Assembly (NCBI RefSeq): GCF_002214505.1
Contig: NZ_CP015103.1
Coordinates: 1,736,001 to 1,800,000 of the forward strand
DNA from: Thermococcus siculi
GTDB lineage: Archaea; Methanobacteriota_B; Thermococci; Thermococcales; Thermococcaceae
Direction of reading: 5' to 3'
Length of the DNA stretch: 64,000 nt
The position numbers and the translations under genes were made by a program. Positions 34,014 through 42,720 of the stretch are shown piece by piece (the first letter of the stretch is position 1; the number at the start of each line of letters is the position of its first letter). The notes below the pieces were generated by a model, which saw only the letters and a list, made by a program, of their open reading frames with translations, was not told the DNA's origin and ran no database searches.

Positions 34014-34586
34014 ATGAAGGTCAAAGAAGCGATCATGAGGGTGTTTCCGGAGATACCAGAGCTTGAGAAAGTTGACTTCTCCCAGTACTCCACGCCCTAC
34101 CTGGCCGTGCTCGCGGCATTCGCTGAGGGCGGGAAAAACGGGCTGATGGAGTTTGAGGAGTTCGTCATCTCGCAGGGAGGAAACAAGGCGGACGTCGGGA
34201 GGTTCCTCATCTCGGTCTTCCAGTACCTGCTCATACGCTACCGCCGTTTCGACGACGAGAGCGTCGAAGTCCCGGCCTTCAAGCTGTTCCTGACGCTGAA
34301 AGGCTGGCTCAACGAGAACGGTTTCGAGAACGATTACAGAAGAATACTTCACTCCTTCGTTGGATACATCGTTGATATCGCCGAAAAGATAGCGGAGAGG
34401 AGCGACTGCGATATGGGGATAGCGTACATGAAGACCGCATACCTCCTGACCCTCGAAGCTGGGGAGACCTTTGAGGAGGAGTACTTCGGGGAGCTCATGG
34501 AGAAAGCGGGGGAGATGCTGAAGGCGCTATACGAAAAATGTGGAATTGAAGAAGAGTTGCCGAAAAAGAGGGAAAAGGGCTGCTAA
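34014..34586 (+). CDS. Conserved soluble helical protein, unknown
   Basis: A 190-aa acidic, mainly helical protein (EAIMRVFPEIPELEKVDFSQYSTPYLAVLAAFAEGGKNGLMEFEEFVISQGG at the start), with no recognised family. GGGTGGAAGG ribosome site; ATTTAACC as TATA box. Its last bases overlap the convergent ChrB-domain gene by four. Confidence 0.7.
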   Translation: MKVKEAIMRVFPEIPELEKVDFSQYSTPYLAVLAAFAEGGKNGLMEFEEFVISQGGNKADVGRFLISVFQYLLIRYRRFDDESVEVPAFKLFLTLKGWLNENGFENDYRRILHSFVGYIVDIAEKIAERSDCDMGIAYMKTAYLLTLEAGETFEEEYFGELMEKAGEMLKALYEKCGIEEELPKKREKGC

Positions 34587-35014
34587 GCCCTCTCCTCCTC
34601 GATCTCCTTCTTGAAGTACGCGTACATCGCATCGTAGAGCGGGAACTCCTTCTCGAGGGTCTCATAGTCGTCCTTACATATCATCCGGTAGCCCCGTGCG
34701 AGAATATCTAAGGCCACCGCCAGCGGCTGGGGGTTCTCCACGTGCGTATCAGCCTCCCTGACGATCTCCGCTATCTTCAAAACGGCGGGGTCAGTTATGT
34801 TGTACTTCTCTACGAATGCGTCAAAAGAGCATTTGCCGTCGTGATGGCCAAGCTCAACGCCCTTGAAGTCGAAGGGGATTCCCTCGGTTATGGTCGAGGG
34901 ATCGGTGTCGCGGGGCACAAAGATGAACTCCGCCTCGGGGTCGATAAAGCGTTTTATAAGCCATGGGCACGCCACGCGGTCCACGTGGACGTGCTCTCTC
35001 GTCACCCACTTCAT
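34583..35014 (-). CDS. ChrB C-terminal-domain protein (chromate resistance-like)
   Basis: A 143-aa stand-alone ChrB domain: MKWVTREHVHVDRVACPWLIKRFIDPEAEFIFVP, then ELGHHDGKCSFDAFVEKY and ILARGYRMICKDDY. In bacteria ChrB accompanies the ChrA chromate efflux pump, where its N-terminal part regulates; single-domain archaeal versions are uncharacterised, and no ChrA is nearby. The His/Cys-rich motifs suggest metal binding. GAGGCGATACT precedes the ATG. Confidence 0.85.
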   Translation of the reverse strand: MKWVTREHVHVDRVACPWLIKRFIDPEAEFIFVPRDTDPSTITEGIPFDFKGVELGHHDGKCSFDAFVEKYNITDPAVLKIAEIVREADTHVENPQPLAVALDILARGYRMICKDDYETLEKEFPLYDAMYAYFKKEIEEERA

Positions 35015-35096
35015 AGTATCGCCTCAGAGCGGGTTGGCGCCCATACTATTTACGGGTTTTGAGAGAAAAATTCAGAGAGACCCGGCCAATGAGAAG

Positions 35097-35555
35097 CTAC
35101 CTCTCCAGTGTTACCTCCGCGTAGCTCCTCGGATCCTCCCATATCTTTACCCTAATTTTTCTCACATTGTCTCCCGCCTTTTCGGCTATCCTCTCGGCGA
35201 ACCACTCCGCTATGTATTCCGCAGTGACGTTGGGCTTGTCCAGAATGACGGCCTCGTCCTCGGGGAGTTCAAGTCTCTTCCCGTTTTTCTCGATAACGAG
35301 AGCACCTTCCTTCCTCTCGGCGATCCACTCCTCGCTCACGAGAATCCTGTGGTCGAGGAGCTTTATGAGCCTGCTGAGGTGGTTGAAGTCGAAGATCATC
35401 CCGCTCTCGTTGAGCTCACCCCATATCTCGACGTCAACGTTGTAGGTGTGCCCGTGTATGCGGAGGCACTTGCTCTCGTAAGGTAAAGCCAGGAAGTGGG
35501 AGCTGTCGAAGTCCTTGTGCCAGCCTATCTTTCTCTCGGAAATTCTAAACGCCAT
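35097..35555 (-). CDS. 6-pyruvoyltetrahydropterin synthase / QueD family protein
   Basis: A 152-aa T-fold enzyme. Zinc histidines in DSSHFLALP near 16-24 and IHGHTYNV near 33-40; the catalytic Cys in KCLRIHGH lies in the CxxxHGH arrangement of QueD; DHRIL and the C-terminal IWEDPRSYAEV (Glu) complete the site. The reaction is probably 6-carboxy-tetrahydropterin synthase, for queuosine/archaeosine precursor synthesis from dihydroneopterin triphosphate; a PTPS role cannot be excluded. GGTGAGAAGG precedes ATG 35555. Confidence 0.9.
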   Translation of the reverse strand: MAFRISERKIGWHKDFDSSHFLALPYESKCLRIHGHTYNVDVEIWGELNESGMIFDFNHLSRLIKLLDHRILVSEEWIAERKEGALVIEKNGKRLELPEDEAVILDKPNVTAEYIAEWFAERIAEKAGDNVRKIRVKIWEDPRSYAEVTLER

Positions 35556-35649
35556 CCTTCTCACCGGGACAAATTAAGCCCATGAGATTATAACCGTTAC
35601 TGGGCGGCGGAAAGCCTATAAAGTGTGAGCCGTAGGGTGTTTGATAGCC

Positions 35650-36006
35650 ATGCCGATGGGAATGGGACTGGGAAGAGGTCGCGGAAGGGGCAGACGAAGA
35701 AAGATGAGGATGATAGGTTTCATCCCCGAGGTTAGGCATTTCTATCCAGCACTGCCGCCAGTTGGCCAGCCGAAACCGCCGATCTTCATGACGTATGAGG
35801 AGTTTGAAGCCCTTAGACTCGTCGATTATGAGGGACTAACCCAGGAAGAGGCAGGAAAAAGAATGGGCGTCTCACGCGGCACGGTGTGGCGGGCCCTTAG
35901 CTCCGCCAGGAAGAAAGTGGCCCAGATGATAGTTGAGGGGAGGGAGCTTATCATACTCCCGCAGGGCAACGAGGTTCCCAAAGGGATAGCTGAAGAAAGA
36001 GAATGA
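35650..36006 (+). CDS. DUF134 family DNA-binding protein
   Basis: A 118-aa DUF134 (COG1342) protein with a sigma-70 region 4-like helix-turn-helix (MTYEEFEALRLVDYEGLTQEEAGKRMGVSRGTVWRALSSARKKVAQ, about 44-90). The N-terminus is Gly/Arg-rich (MGLGRGRGRGRRRK), echoing the tails of the NifX-like proteins 4 kb away. DUF134 genes commonly lie with NifX and COG1149 genes in archaea, so it is the best local candidate for the protein that reads the TGTGCATATGCACA sites. Promoter CCTATAAAG about 20 nt before the start; no strong ribosome site, perhaps leaderless. Confidence 0.85.
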   Translation: MPMGMGLGRGRGRGRRRKMRMIGFIPEVRHFYPALPPVGQPKPPIFMTYEEFEALRLVDYEGLTQEEAGKRMGVSRGTVWRALSSARKKVAQMIVEGRELIILPQGNEVPKGIAEERE

Positions 36007-36419
36007 TAGGTCCATTAACTAGATTGAACTCTTTTATCGGTTCTTTGGATCATTAGAGCTGTTACGGCACTTTGGCAACTTTTAGGTTCCCCTAATTTTT
36101 GTGTGGAGGTTATCTCTCAAATTTTTGAGTGAATTATGACTATATAAAATCGTTGATTTATAGGAATTTATAATCTTAAAATAACAGCATCTGTGAAATG
36201 TTGAAATCATAATACTTAGCTTTGTATAATAATAGAAAAGTAATAAAAGGAATAAAATCACTAAATAAATCAGTAAAAAATTTAAAAAATATACTATCCA
36301 AAGAAATAAACTCTGGTAGAAATGTACACATTAGAATATGAAACTGGATGAGGGGAACATCCCATCGTGAGGTGGCCCCGAAGATTATGATGTTCTCTCA
36401 TAAGCCCGATCACAGAGAC

Positions 36420-37493
36420 CAAAATTTGGTTACGACTAAAGGTGGTTATTCAGGGTGAGCGTGGGGGGGCTAGAGGTGTCGTATGTCAGGGATTCCAGAA
36501 AGCATATATAACAGCGGGGCTGACTATGGAGGCACTGGAGTGGGCCGTTCTGTATTGGTACCACTCAAATAGCGACGATATGGTGTAGACGGTGCCGGAG
36601 TGGTCCTCCCCAGAATCCCTGCCACCAGCAAGTGGGAAATCATGGGGGCATATAAGTTCCCTATTCCGAAAACTCTGGAGGGCCGCAGGATACAGGTTAC
36701 ATCCCCCATTGCACCTGTTGTGTACTCCTCACAAGCGTATTTCACTGGGGGTTCTTTACACTGGCCACCAATGTACACTAGAATTAGATATAAGGAACAT
36801 TATATGACAAACTAAGGTACAGCAAAGAACATTAAAACAAGGGGAGAGTTCACGACCATAATAGAAGCTAACTTATACACATTGAAGCCCCTAAATACGA
36901 GAGGGGCCACAATACCCCAACGGGAGCAGAAACCAGAGCAGATACATACATAATGGCCGTGTATCACAGCCAGACATTGTATACCCCCAACCCAGGGTTT
37001 CTAAGGCACAGTACAAAGCAACCTCAGCGGATTGGACAGTACTACCGAAACTTGAAGGACTTCGAGAGCGATAAGGACACCTACGTGATAGTCGGAGAAA
37101 ACAATACCCCCTCCTCATGCCACTGACAGCGGAAATAATAAAAGCTAAGGTTGAAGAGGCCTGCATAACCAGAACTGCCTCCGGCCGTTTATCGGGGAGA
37201 ACCAAAAGACAAGGGAGCTTGAACTGATATTACCAGTTACATCCCTTTCGAAGCTTGAAAAGTGCGTGCTGGGGGTTCTGGAGTTCCAAAAAGACCCGTT
37301 CGTGTTGGAGGGGCAATGATTATAGCCCTCGTTGTGAGTTCATCCGAGCTTGAGGGGTAGACCCCAAGTTGTGGAGGGGCTTCGTATGCGTTATTTTACA
37401 TCCATATGCCGACTGCTCCCCCTTCCTGTTTCCCTTTTACTGCCATTGTTATCGCTTGAATTGTTAACCACCTTTAATCGTAACTGGATTTTG
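36420..37493. mobile_element. Probable dead insertion element with 28-29 bp terminal inverted repeats
   Basis: The sequence at 36421-36448 and the reverse complement of 37465-37492 match at 24 of 28 positions; shared blocks are GTTACGA and TAAAGGTGGTTA, and the flanking C/G extends the match by one. The repeats point inward and enclose about 1.0 kb, a usual size for an insertion sequence, and the interior holds only broken frames. No target-site duplication is obvious, and I cannot assign an IS family. Confidence 0.5.
36520..37325 (+). pseudogene. Frameshifted remnant of one or more genes
   Basis: Forward-strand pieces look like protein but change frame repeatedly: MEALEWAVLYWYHSNSDDMV then stop; VVLPRIPATSKWEIMGAYKF onward to stop near 36815; YYRNLKDFESDKDTYVIVG near 37050; PLTAEIIKAKVEEA near 37125; RELELILPVTSLSKLEKCVL near 37210, ending FVLEGQ with a TGA overlapped by a new ATG (MIIALVVSSSELEG, then stop). 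I do not recognise the family. The continuous run of plausible, charged segments separated by indels indicates decay rather than chance. Confidence 0.45.
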
Positions 37494-37876
37494 CGACAAA
37501 AATGCCGGCTTCCACAGTCTAGAACCATCAATCCCGCAAGGGTATGGGACCGCTATGTTTGGATGTATCCAAAGGTTATCTTCACCCGAAATAATCTGCA
37601 ATTGTATTGATAATACCATGAAAGAAAGTTAAAAAATCAAAAATTATAATACTAAAATAAGTATTTAAGAAACATGCACAAATTAACAGACAATGTAATT
37701 ATATGAAATTGTATTAAAACTACGTATTATTACCCTGTAAATCTGTATATCTAATGTTGTTTTAATTATAAGAATTTCAAAAGTAAAAACTCGCCGGAAA
37801 ATTTGAGAGTTGATCTGCATATGAAAATAGGACATACAAAAAGACGTTAAAAAGCTCAAAAAAGGAATTAAAAGTA

Positions 37877-39232
37877 TTAAAGCTCTTCTTTCCGCTCTTT
37901 CTCCTCTATCCGCGCGATTACGTTATTCACTATCTGAGGGGCCAACCCAATGTAGTTCTCTGGCTTCAGGGACTCTAAGTCCTCTTCACTCAGGAACTCC
38001 CCCACGGTTTCATCCTCTCTCACGACTTCAAGTAAGTCCCTGCCCTCGCTGAAGGCCTTCATTGCCAGCTTCCTTACAAGCTCATGCGCCTCCTGCCTCC
38101 CCATACCCCTCTCGGTGAGCTTGAGCATCAGCGGTTCTGCCATTATGAGGTTCTTCGTCATGTAGAGGTTCCTCTCTATGTTCTCCGGGAAGAACTCAAG
38201 GCCTTCCAGAACTTTTATCGTGCTCTTCAGCATCTCATCCAAGAGGACGAAGCTCTCCGGCAGGATGACGCGTTCGACCGAGGAATTGGTTAGGTCCCTC
38301 TCGTGCCAGAGGGGGTTGTTCAGCAAAGCGGGAATCACGTTGGAGTAGAGAACCCTGGCCAAACCGCTCACCTTCTCGCTCCTTATGGGGTTCCTCTTGT
38401 GGGGCATCGTTGAGGAACCCACCTGCTTCTTTCCAAACGACTCACTTACCTCAAGGATCTCAGTCCTCTGGAGATTCCTGATTTCCAGGGCGATCTTGTC
38501 GAGGGTGGATGCAACGAGCGCCAAGAACATCATCAGCTCGGCATAAACGTCCCTCTGGATTATCTGACTGCTTATCAAAGCGGGCTTCAGTCCGAGGTCT
38601 TCAATCGCAAGCCTCTGTATCTCCAGCCCCTTCTCCCCGAAGCTCGCCATGGTTCCGACGGCCCCGCTCATCTGACCCACAAGAACCCTCTCCCTGAGCT
38701 GGTTGAGCCTGTCTATGTGTCTCTGCACCTCGTCTAGCCATATCGCGAACTTCATGCCGTAGGTCGTTGGAACCGCGTGCTGGCCGTGCGTCCTTCCTAT
38801 GCAGACGGTGTACTTGTGCTCCCTCGCGAGGCGCTTTAGGACGGAGCGGAGTTTCTTCAAATCCCTCTCAACTATCGCGAGGCTCTCCTTTATGAGGAGT
38901 GCGTTCGCGGTGTCTATTATGTCGTTTGAAGTCGCCCCGAGGTGGACGTACTTGCCGTGCTCGCCGCAGACCTCGCTTAAAGCCTTCACAACGGCCATTA
39001 TGTCGTGGTGTATCTCGGCCTCGATCTCCTTGACCCTCTCAAGCTTCACCCACTTTGTATTTGCTCTCTCCGAGATCACCCTCGCGCTCTCCTCCGGGAT
39101 GTTGCCCACCTTCGCGTGAGCCCTAGCGAGGGCAGCCTCGACGTCGAGGAGCCTCTGGAGCTTGTTCTCCTCATCCCATATGAGCCTCATCTCCTCGCTC
39201 CCGTAGCGGTAATCGATTGGATGAACGGCCAT
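37877..39232 (-). CDS. purB: Adenylosuccinate lyase
   Basis: Splits adenylosuccinate to AMP and fumarate, and SAICAR to AICAR (EC 4.3.2.2). The 451-aa protein belongs to the fumarase/aspartase superfamily: EIHHDIMAVV near 66-75, HLGATSNDIIDTA near 85-97, RTHGQHAVPTTYG with catalytic His near 140-152, and the signature GSSTMPHKRNP near 273-283. GGTGATAAA precedes ATG 39232, so the in-frame ATG 15 nt upstream is rejected. With PurA it completes IMP to AMP. Confidence 0.96.
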   Translation of the reverse strand: MAVHPIDYRYGSEEMRLIWDEENKLQRLLDVEAALARAHAKVGNIPEESARVISERANTKWVKLERVKEIEAEIHHDIMAVVKALSEVCGEHGKYVHLGATSNDIIDTANALLIKESLAIVERDLKKLRSVLKRLAREHKYTVCIGRTHGQHAVPTTYGMKFAIWLDEVQRHIDRLNQLRERVLVGQMSGAVGTMASFGEKGLEIQRLAIEDLGLKPALISSQIIQRDVYAELMMFLALVASTLDKIALEIRNLQRTEILEVSESFGKKQVGSSTMPHKRNPIRSEKVSGLARVLYSNVIPALLNNPLWHERDLTNSSVERVILPESFVLLDEMLKSTIKVLEGLEFFPENIERNLYMTKNLIMAEPLMLKLTERGMGRQEAHELVRKLAMKAFSEGRDLLEVVREDETVGEFLSEEDLESLKPENYIGLAPQIVNNVIARIEEKERKEEL

Positions 39233-39367
39233 TTTATCACCATGCATATGGCAATTTTAGTCCCTTAAAAGCTTTCGCTTGACACGAATATGCAGGGACA
39301 TGTTTGGGCATTCAATTTCGACATCGGCGCCACAGGAGTGTCCAATAACGCCATCGAACGACCGAAA

Positions 39368-39376
39368 AGTATTTAA
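39368..39376 (+). promoter_or_regulatory. TATA box of the Alba gene
   Basis: AGTATTTAAC region about 50 nt before the ATG at 39425, with GGAGGTGCC as ribosome site in between; typical of a highly expressed chromatin-protein gene. Confidence 0.5.
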
Positions 39377-39424
39377 CTGAAACGCCACGACAGGTTAACG
39401 ACAAAACTTCCGGAGGTGCCAGAA

Positions 39425-39700
39425 ATGGCTGAGGAGCACGTCGTCTACATCGGAAAGAAGCCGGTTATGAACTACGTCCTCGCTGTGATAACCCAGTTCA
39501 ACGAGGGCGCCAAGGAGGTCAGCGTTAAGGCTCGCGGTAGGGCTATCAGCAGGGCCGTTGACGTCGCCGAGATCGTCAGGAACAGGTTCCTCCCAGAGGT
39601 CAGGGTCAAGGAGATCAAGATCGGCACCGAGGAGCTCCCGACTGCCGACGGCAGGACCGCCAACACCTCGACCATTGAGATCATCCTTGAGAAGCCGTGA
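39425..39700 (+). CDS. albA: DNA/RNA-binding chromatin protein Alba
   Basis: A 91-aa Alba-fold nucleic-acid-binding protein that coats DNA and [55 protein letters not shown] has the conserved loop lysine (GKKP) that is acetylated in Sulfolobus Alba, and the basic strand [12 protein letters not shown] contacts DNA. Start at ATG 39425 after GGAGGTGCCAGAA. Monocistronic. Confidence 0.96.
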
Positions 39701-39808
39701 ATTTGAGTTCCCTTTCCTTTTCCTTCGGCTCTTCTGGACGCTTCAATCTGGCTTGAAGTCGTGAAAAGCTTTAATATGCCTCACGCGTATTCCCCTTAGG
39801 TGGCGCGC

Positions 39809-40477
39809 TTGGACTATGAGGCGATAGACATACACGACGAAAAAGCGAAGGAGCTTGCTCAGATTCTGGTGAACGATAAAGCGATAGCCATTCTGCACCT
39901 GATCGAGGATCGCGCGCTGTCAATAAGCGAAATCTCCAGGGAGCTGAACCTGCCGATTTCTACCGTCTCGTACCACATAGACAAGATGCTCCACGTGGGC
40001 CTCGTGGAGGTCGCCGGCAAGAAGTACGGGAAGAGACTCCAGGAGGTCAAGCTCTACAGGGCCTCGAACAGACCCATCCTCCTCGTTCCGAGGAAGAGCG
40101 CCGCCAGGGTGAAAAAGAAGGCGATAATGAGCTTTGAAAAGCTGCACGTCATAAGCCTCGGCCTCGCAGGTATCGTGGCTGCCGGAGTTTACGCCATCTC
40201 ACGGAACGCCCTGGCACCAATGGGGGGCGGGGAGTCTCAAAACATAGCGTCCTCCTCCGCGGGGAACCTCACGATACTGTCCACCCCCGAGAGGGTTTTC
40301 GTTCCAATGGCCACCAACACGAGCACGGCTGCTCAATCAACCACCGAGGCAATGCACTCAGCGATTTTCAATCATGCCCTCTGGAGTCACTCAACCGCCG
40401 TATCAGCAGGCCTGGCCATTGCGGCGTTCATCTTAACGTTTCTCCTCGTCTCGTACATTCTGAGGCGCAGGGCCTGA
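39809..40477 (+). CDS. Membrane-anchored winged-helix regulator
   Basis: A 222-aa protein with an ArsR-type winged helix (about 20-90: ILVNDKAIAILHLIEDRALSISEISRELNLPISTVSYHIDKMLHVGLV), a first transmembrane helix near 113-131, an extracellular Ser/Thr-rich loop with sequons and a second transmembrane helix near 196-216 ending RRRA. It probably senses an envelope signal and regulates transcription from the membrane. TTG 39809 is preferred because AGGTGG lies 5-6 bases upstream; GTG 39800 lies inside that site. TATA box CTTTAATATG near 39770. Confidence 0.8.
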   Translation: MDYEAIDIHDEKAKELAQILVNDKAIAILHLIEDRALSISEISRELNLPISTVSYHIDKMLHVGLVEVAGKKYGKRLQEVKLYRASNRPILLVPRKSAARVKKKAIMSFEKLHVISLGLAGIVAAGVYAISRNALAPMGGGESQNIASSSAGNLTILSTPERVFVPMATNTSTAAQSTTEAMHSAIFNHALWSHSTAVSAGLAIAAFILTFLLVSYILRRRA

Positions 40478-40526
40478 AGAAAGCTTTTTAAGTTTCTCTC
40501 CCAACCCCCGTTGGCGAGGTGGTAAA

Positions 40527-41060
40527 ATGGCACCGAGAATAGCCGTGGGACAAGTGGTTAAAAGAAAGGCAGTAATCGTCAAGCCGGACGATACCGTCCA
40601 CAGAGTGGCTAAAATCCTCTCAAAGAACAAGGTTGGGAGCGCCGTCGTCGTTAGGGAGGACGAGATCGTTGGAATCATAACCGACAGGGACATCCTCGAC
40701 AAGGTCGTCGCCAAGGGGAGGGATCCGAAGACCGTCAAGGTAGAAGAGGTTATGACTGAGAACCCGATAACCATCGAGGACGACTACGAGGTTCAGGACG
40801 CGATCGACAGGATGATGGACAAGGGCGTCAGGAGGCTCTTGGTTACCCGGCTTGGAAGGCCCATCGGTTTCGTCACGGCCGCTGATCTCTTAGCCGCGCT
40901 CAACGCATACAACAGCGAGAGCGAAGAGGAAACGAGCGAAGAAACAGAAGTCTACGGAATCTGCGAGCTCTGCGGACAGTACGGGCCGCTCTACAAGGTC
41001 TACATTGAGGGCGGCGAGAAGTGGATATGCGAGAGCTGCAAGGACAGCCTCAATCTCTGA
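40527..41060 (+). CDS. CBS-domain pair protein with C-terminal zinc ribbon
   Basis: A 177-aa protein with two CBS motifs (about 10-65 and 75-130: [14 protein letters not shown] and [13 protein letters not shown]) that form an adenine-nucleotide-binding Bateman module, an acidic linker, and a zinc ribbon CELC ... CESC near 146-170. Likely an energy-sensing regulator; the partner is unknown. GGCGAGGTGG ribosome site. The 3' end overlaps the convergent THEP1 gene by 11 bp. Confidence 0.88.
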   Translation: MAPRIAVGQVVKRKAVIVKPDDTVHRVAKILSKNKVGSAVVVREDEIVGIITDRDILDKVVAKGRDPKTVKVEEVMTENPITIEDDYEVQDAIDRMMDKGVRRLLVTRLGRPIGFVTAADLLAALNAYNSESEEETSEETEVYGICELCGQYGPLYKVYIEGGEKWICESCKDSLNL

Positions 41061-41592
41061 CACCTTTCAGCTCTTTCATAATTCTGTCCAGGATTATTCC
41101 GAATTCCGCGTTCCTGTTCTCAAAGCTCAGCGCGTGAAGCTCCCCGAGCGGCCTGAACCTGTCGGCGAACTTTCTGTGGACGACGGCCAATAGGGGCTTC
41201 TCAGACTTCAGAACTTCTCCGACCGCCCTGGCAAACTCGTCGCTCTTGTACTCCATCGGGCCGATCTCGTCGATGACTATCAGGTCGGCCTCGATTAAGG
41301 CCCTCCTTATGGCAGGGACGGCGACGCGCTCAATCTCGTCGACATGCACGACGTACTTCCCGAACGGAACCCCCGGCAGGTGGGAAGTTCCCCTTATACT
41401 CGCCAGCGTTCCTTCTTCCCCCGTGTCGAGGGAGGTAATCCTGAACCCGACGCGCCTTCCACCCCTGCGCACTTCCTGGGTTATCATTCCGCCGACGATG
41501 TAGCTCCAGCGGTCCGCTTCCTTCGCAACCCTCTCCACGAGGGTCGTCTTTCCAACGCCGGCCGGGCCGGTCACGAATATTCTCAGCACCAT
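41050..41592 (-). CDS. THEP1-type nucleoside-triphosphatase
   Basis: A 180-aa P-loop NTPase of the THEP1 family (hydrolyses ATP, GTP and other NTPs, slow, in vivo role unclear). Walker [10 protein letters not shown] near 8-16, Walker [13 protein letters not shown] near 100-111. The start at 41592 follows GGTGAGTGAA; the longer frame to 41649 overlaps the divergent MtnA start and has no ribosome site. Confidence 0.92.
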   Translation of the reverse strand: MVLRIFVTGPAGVGKTTLVERVAKEADRWSYIVGGMITQEVRRGGRRVGFRITSLDTGEEGTLASIRGTSHLPGVPFGKYVVHVDEIERVAVPAIRRALIEADLIVIDEIGPMEYKSDEFARAVGEVLKSEKPLLAVVHRKFADRFRPLGELHALSFENRNAEFGIILDRIMKELKGVRD

Positions 41593-41647
41593 TTCACTCA
41601 CCGAAGGAGCTTTAAGTTCTTCCCTTAAACCCTTTGGGGTGATGCTC

Positions 41648-42715
41648 ATGGAGATGAGGTACAGGCCGGAGGAACTAACGAGGCTGCCGAGGAGTGTGAC
41701 CTACGAGAGGGGAAGGGTTGTCATGATCGACCAGACCCTCCTCCCGAGAGAGTTTAGGACGATAGAGCTGACGACCGTTGATGAGGTTGCCGATGCGATT
41801 ATTACCATGAAAGTCCGAGGTGCCCCCGCGATAGGCGCCGCTGCAGCCTTCGGTTTGGCACTCTACGCGGACACGACGAAGGCCAAAACCAAGGACGAGT
41901 TCATGGATGGGTTTTATTCGGCCTATGACAGGCTCAAGAACACGAGGCCCACAGCCGTTAACCTCTTCTGGGCACTCAACAGGATAAAGGGCCTCGTCGA
42001 GGAGCACTTTGAAGATCCCCTCGATGAGATCAAGAAGCTCATAGTGGCCGAGGCACAGAAGATAGCGGATGAAGACGTCGAGGCTAACCTCAGGATGGGG
42101 CACTACGGTGCCGAGGTTCTCCCGGAGGGAAACGTTCTAACACACTGCAACGCCGGCAGTTTGGCAACGGTCCAGCTCGGAACGGTCGGTGCAGTATTGA
42201 GGGTAATGCACCGCGACGGAACCCTTAAGCTGCTCTGGGTGGACGAGACGAGGCCCGTCCTCCAGGGCGCCAGGTTGAGCGCCTGGGAGTACCACTACGA
42301 CGGCATTCCGCTTAAGCTCATAAGCGACAACATGGCCGGATTCGTCATGCAGCAGGGCAAGGTGGACGCCATCATCGTCGGGGCGGATAGGATTGTTGCG
42401 AACGGAGACTTCGCCAACAAGATAGGAACCTATACCCTAGCGGTTCTCGCGAAGGAGCACGGGATTCCCTTCTTCACGGTCGCACCGCTCTCAACGATAG
42501 ACATGAACCTGAAGAGCGGGAAGGAGATACCCATAGAGGAGCGCAAGCCGGAGGAAGTTCTCACCTGCGGCGGCTGCAGGATCGCCCCGGACGTCGATGT
42601 TTACAATCCAGCGTTCGACGTAACACCCCACAAATACCTGACCGGAATAATCACCGACCAAGGCGTAGTGTGGCCGCCCTTCGAGAGGAATCTGAAAAAA
42701 TTGTTCAAAGAATGA
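41648..42715 (+). CDS. mtnA: S-methyl-5-thioribose-1-phosphate isomerase-like protein
   Basis: A 355-aa sugar-phosphate isomerase of the MtnA/eIF2B-related family. It carries [16 protein letters not shown] near 54-69, catalytic Cys in [10 protein letters not shown] near 160-169, SDNMAG, and catalytic Asp in [11 protein letters not shown] near 242-252. In archaea members work in methylthioadenosine salvage (MTR-1-P to MTRu-1-P); a pentose-phosphate role of the AMP pathway (ribose-1,5-bisphosphate isomerase) is less likely because that enzyme is a distinct shorter relative. GGGGTGATGCTC precedes ATG 41648. Divergent from THEP1 with only 55 bp between. Confidence 0.9.
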   Translation: MEMRYRPEELTRLPRSVTYERGRVVMIDQTLLPREFRTIELTTVDEVADAIITMKVRGAPAIGAAAAFGLALYADTTKAKTKDEFMDGFYSAYDRLKNTRPTAVNLFWALNRIKGLVEEHFEDPLDEIKKLIVAEAQKIADEDVEANLRMGHYGAEVLPEGNVLTHCNAGSLATVQLGTVGAVLRVMHRDGTLKLLWVDETRPVLQGARLSAWEYHYDGIPLKLISDNMAGFVMQQGKVDAIIVGADRIVANGDFANKIGTYTLAVLAKEHGIPFFTVAPLSTIDMNLKSGKEIPIEERKPEEVLTCGGCRIAPDVDVYNPAFDVTPHKYLTGIITDQGVVWPPFERNLKKLFKE

Positions 42716-42720
42716 AAGCC

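Larger units (their letters stand above)
36007..37876. other. 1.9-kb AT-rich non-coding or decayed region
   Basis: Between the DUF134 and PurB genes there is no intact gene. The edges (about 36100-36350 and 37610-37860) are very AT-rich with many A/T runs. The centre (about 36350-37600) is less AT-rich and contains broken reading frames flanked by an imperfect inverted repeat (separate entries). The composition differs sharply from the rest of the window and suggests acquired, then abandoned, DNA. Confidence 0.75.

Noticed and set aside
36524-36815. Short frames on both strands in the decayed region
   Set aside because: Each overlaps others, none has a start signal; the forward pieces are better read as one frameshifted remnant.
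37350-37610. 86-aa frame in the AT-rich region
   Set aside because: Overlaps the right inverted repeat, has no good ribosome site and an unnatural composition (Leu-Pro runs); it is probably chance.
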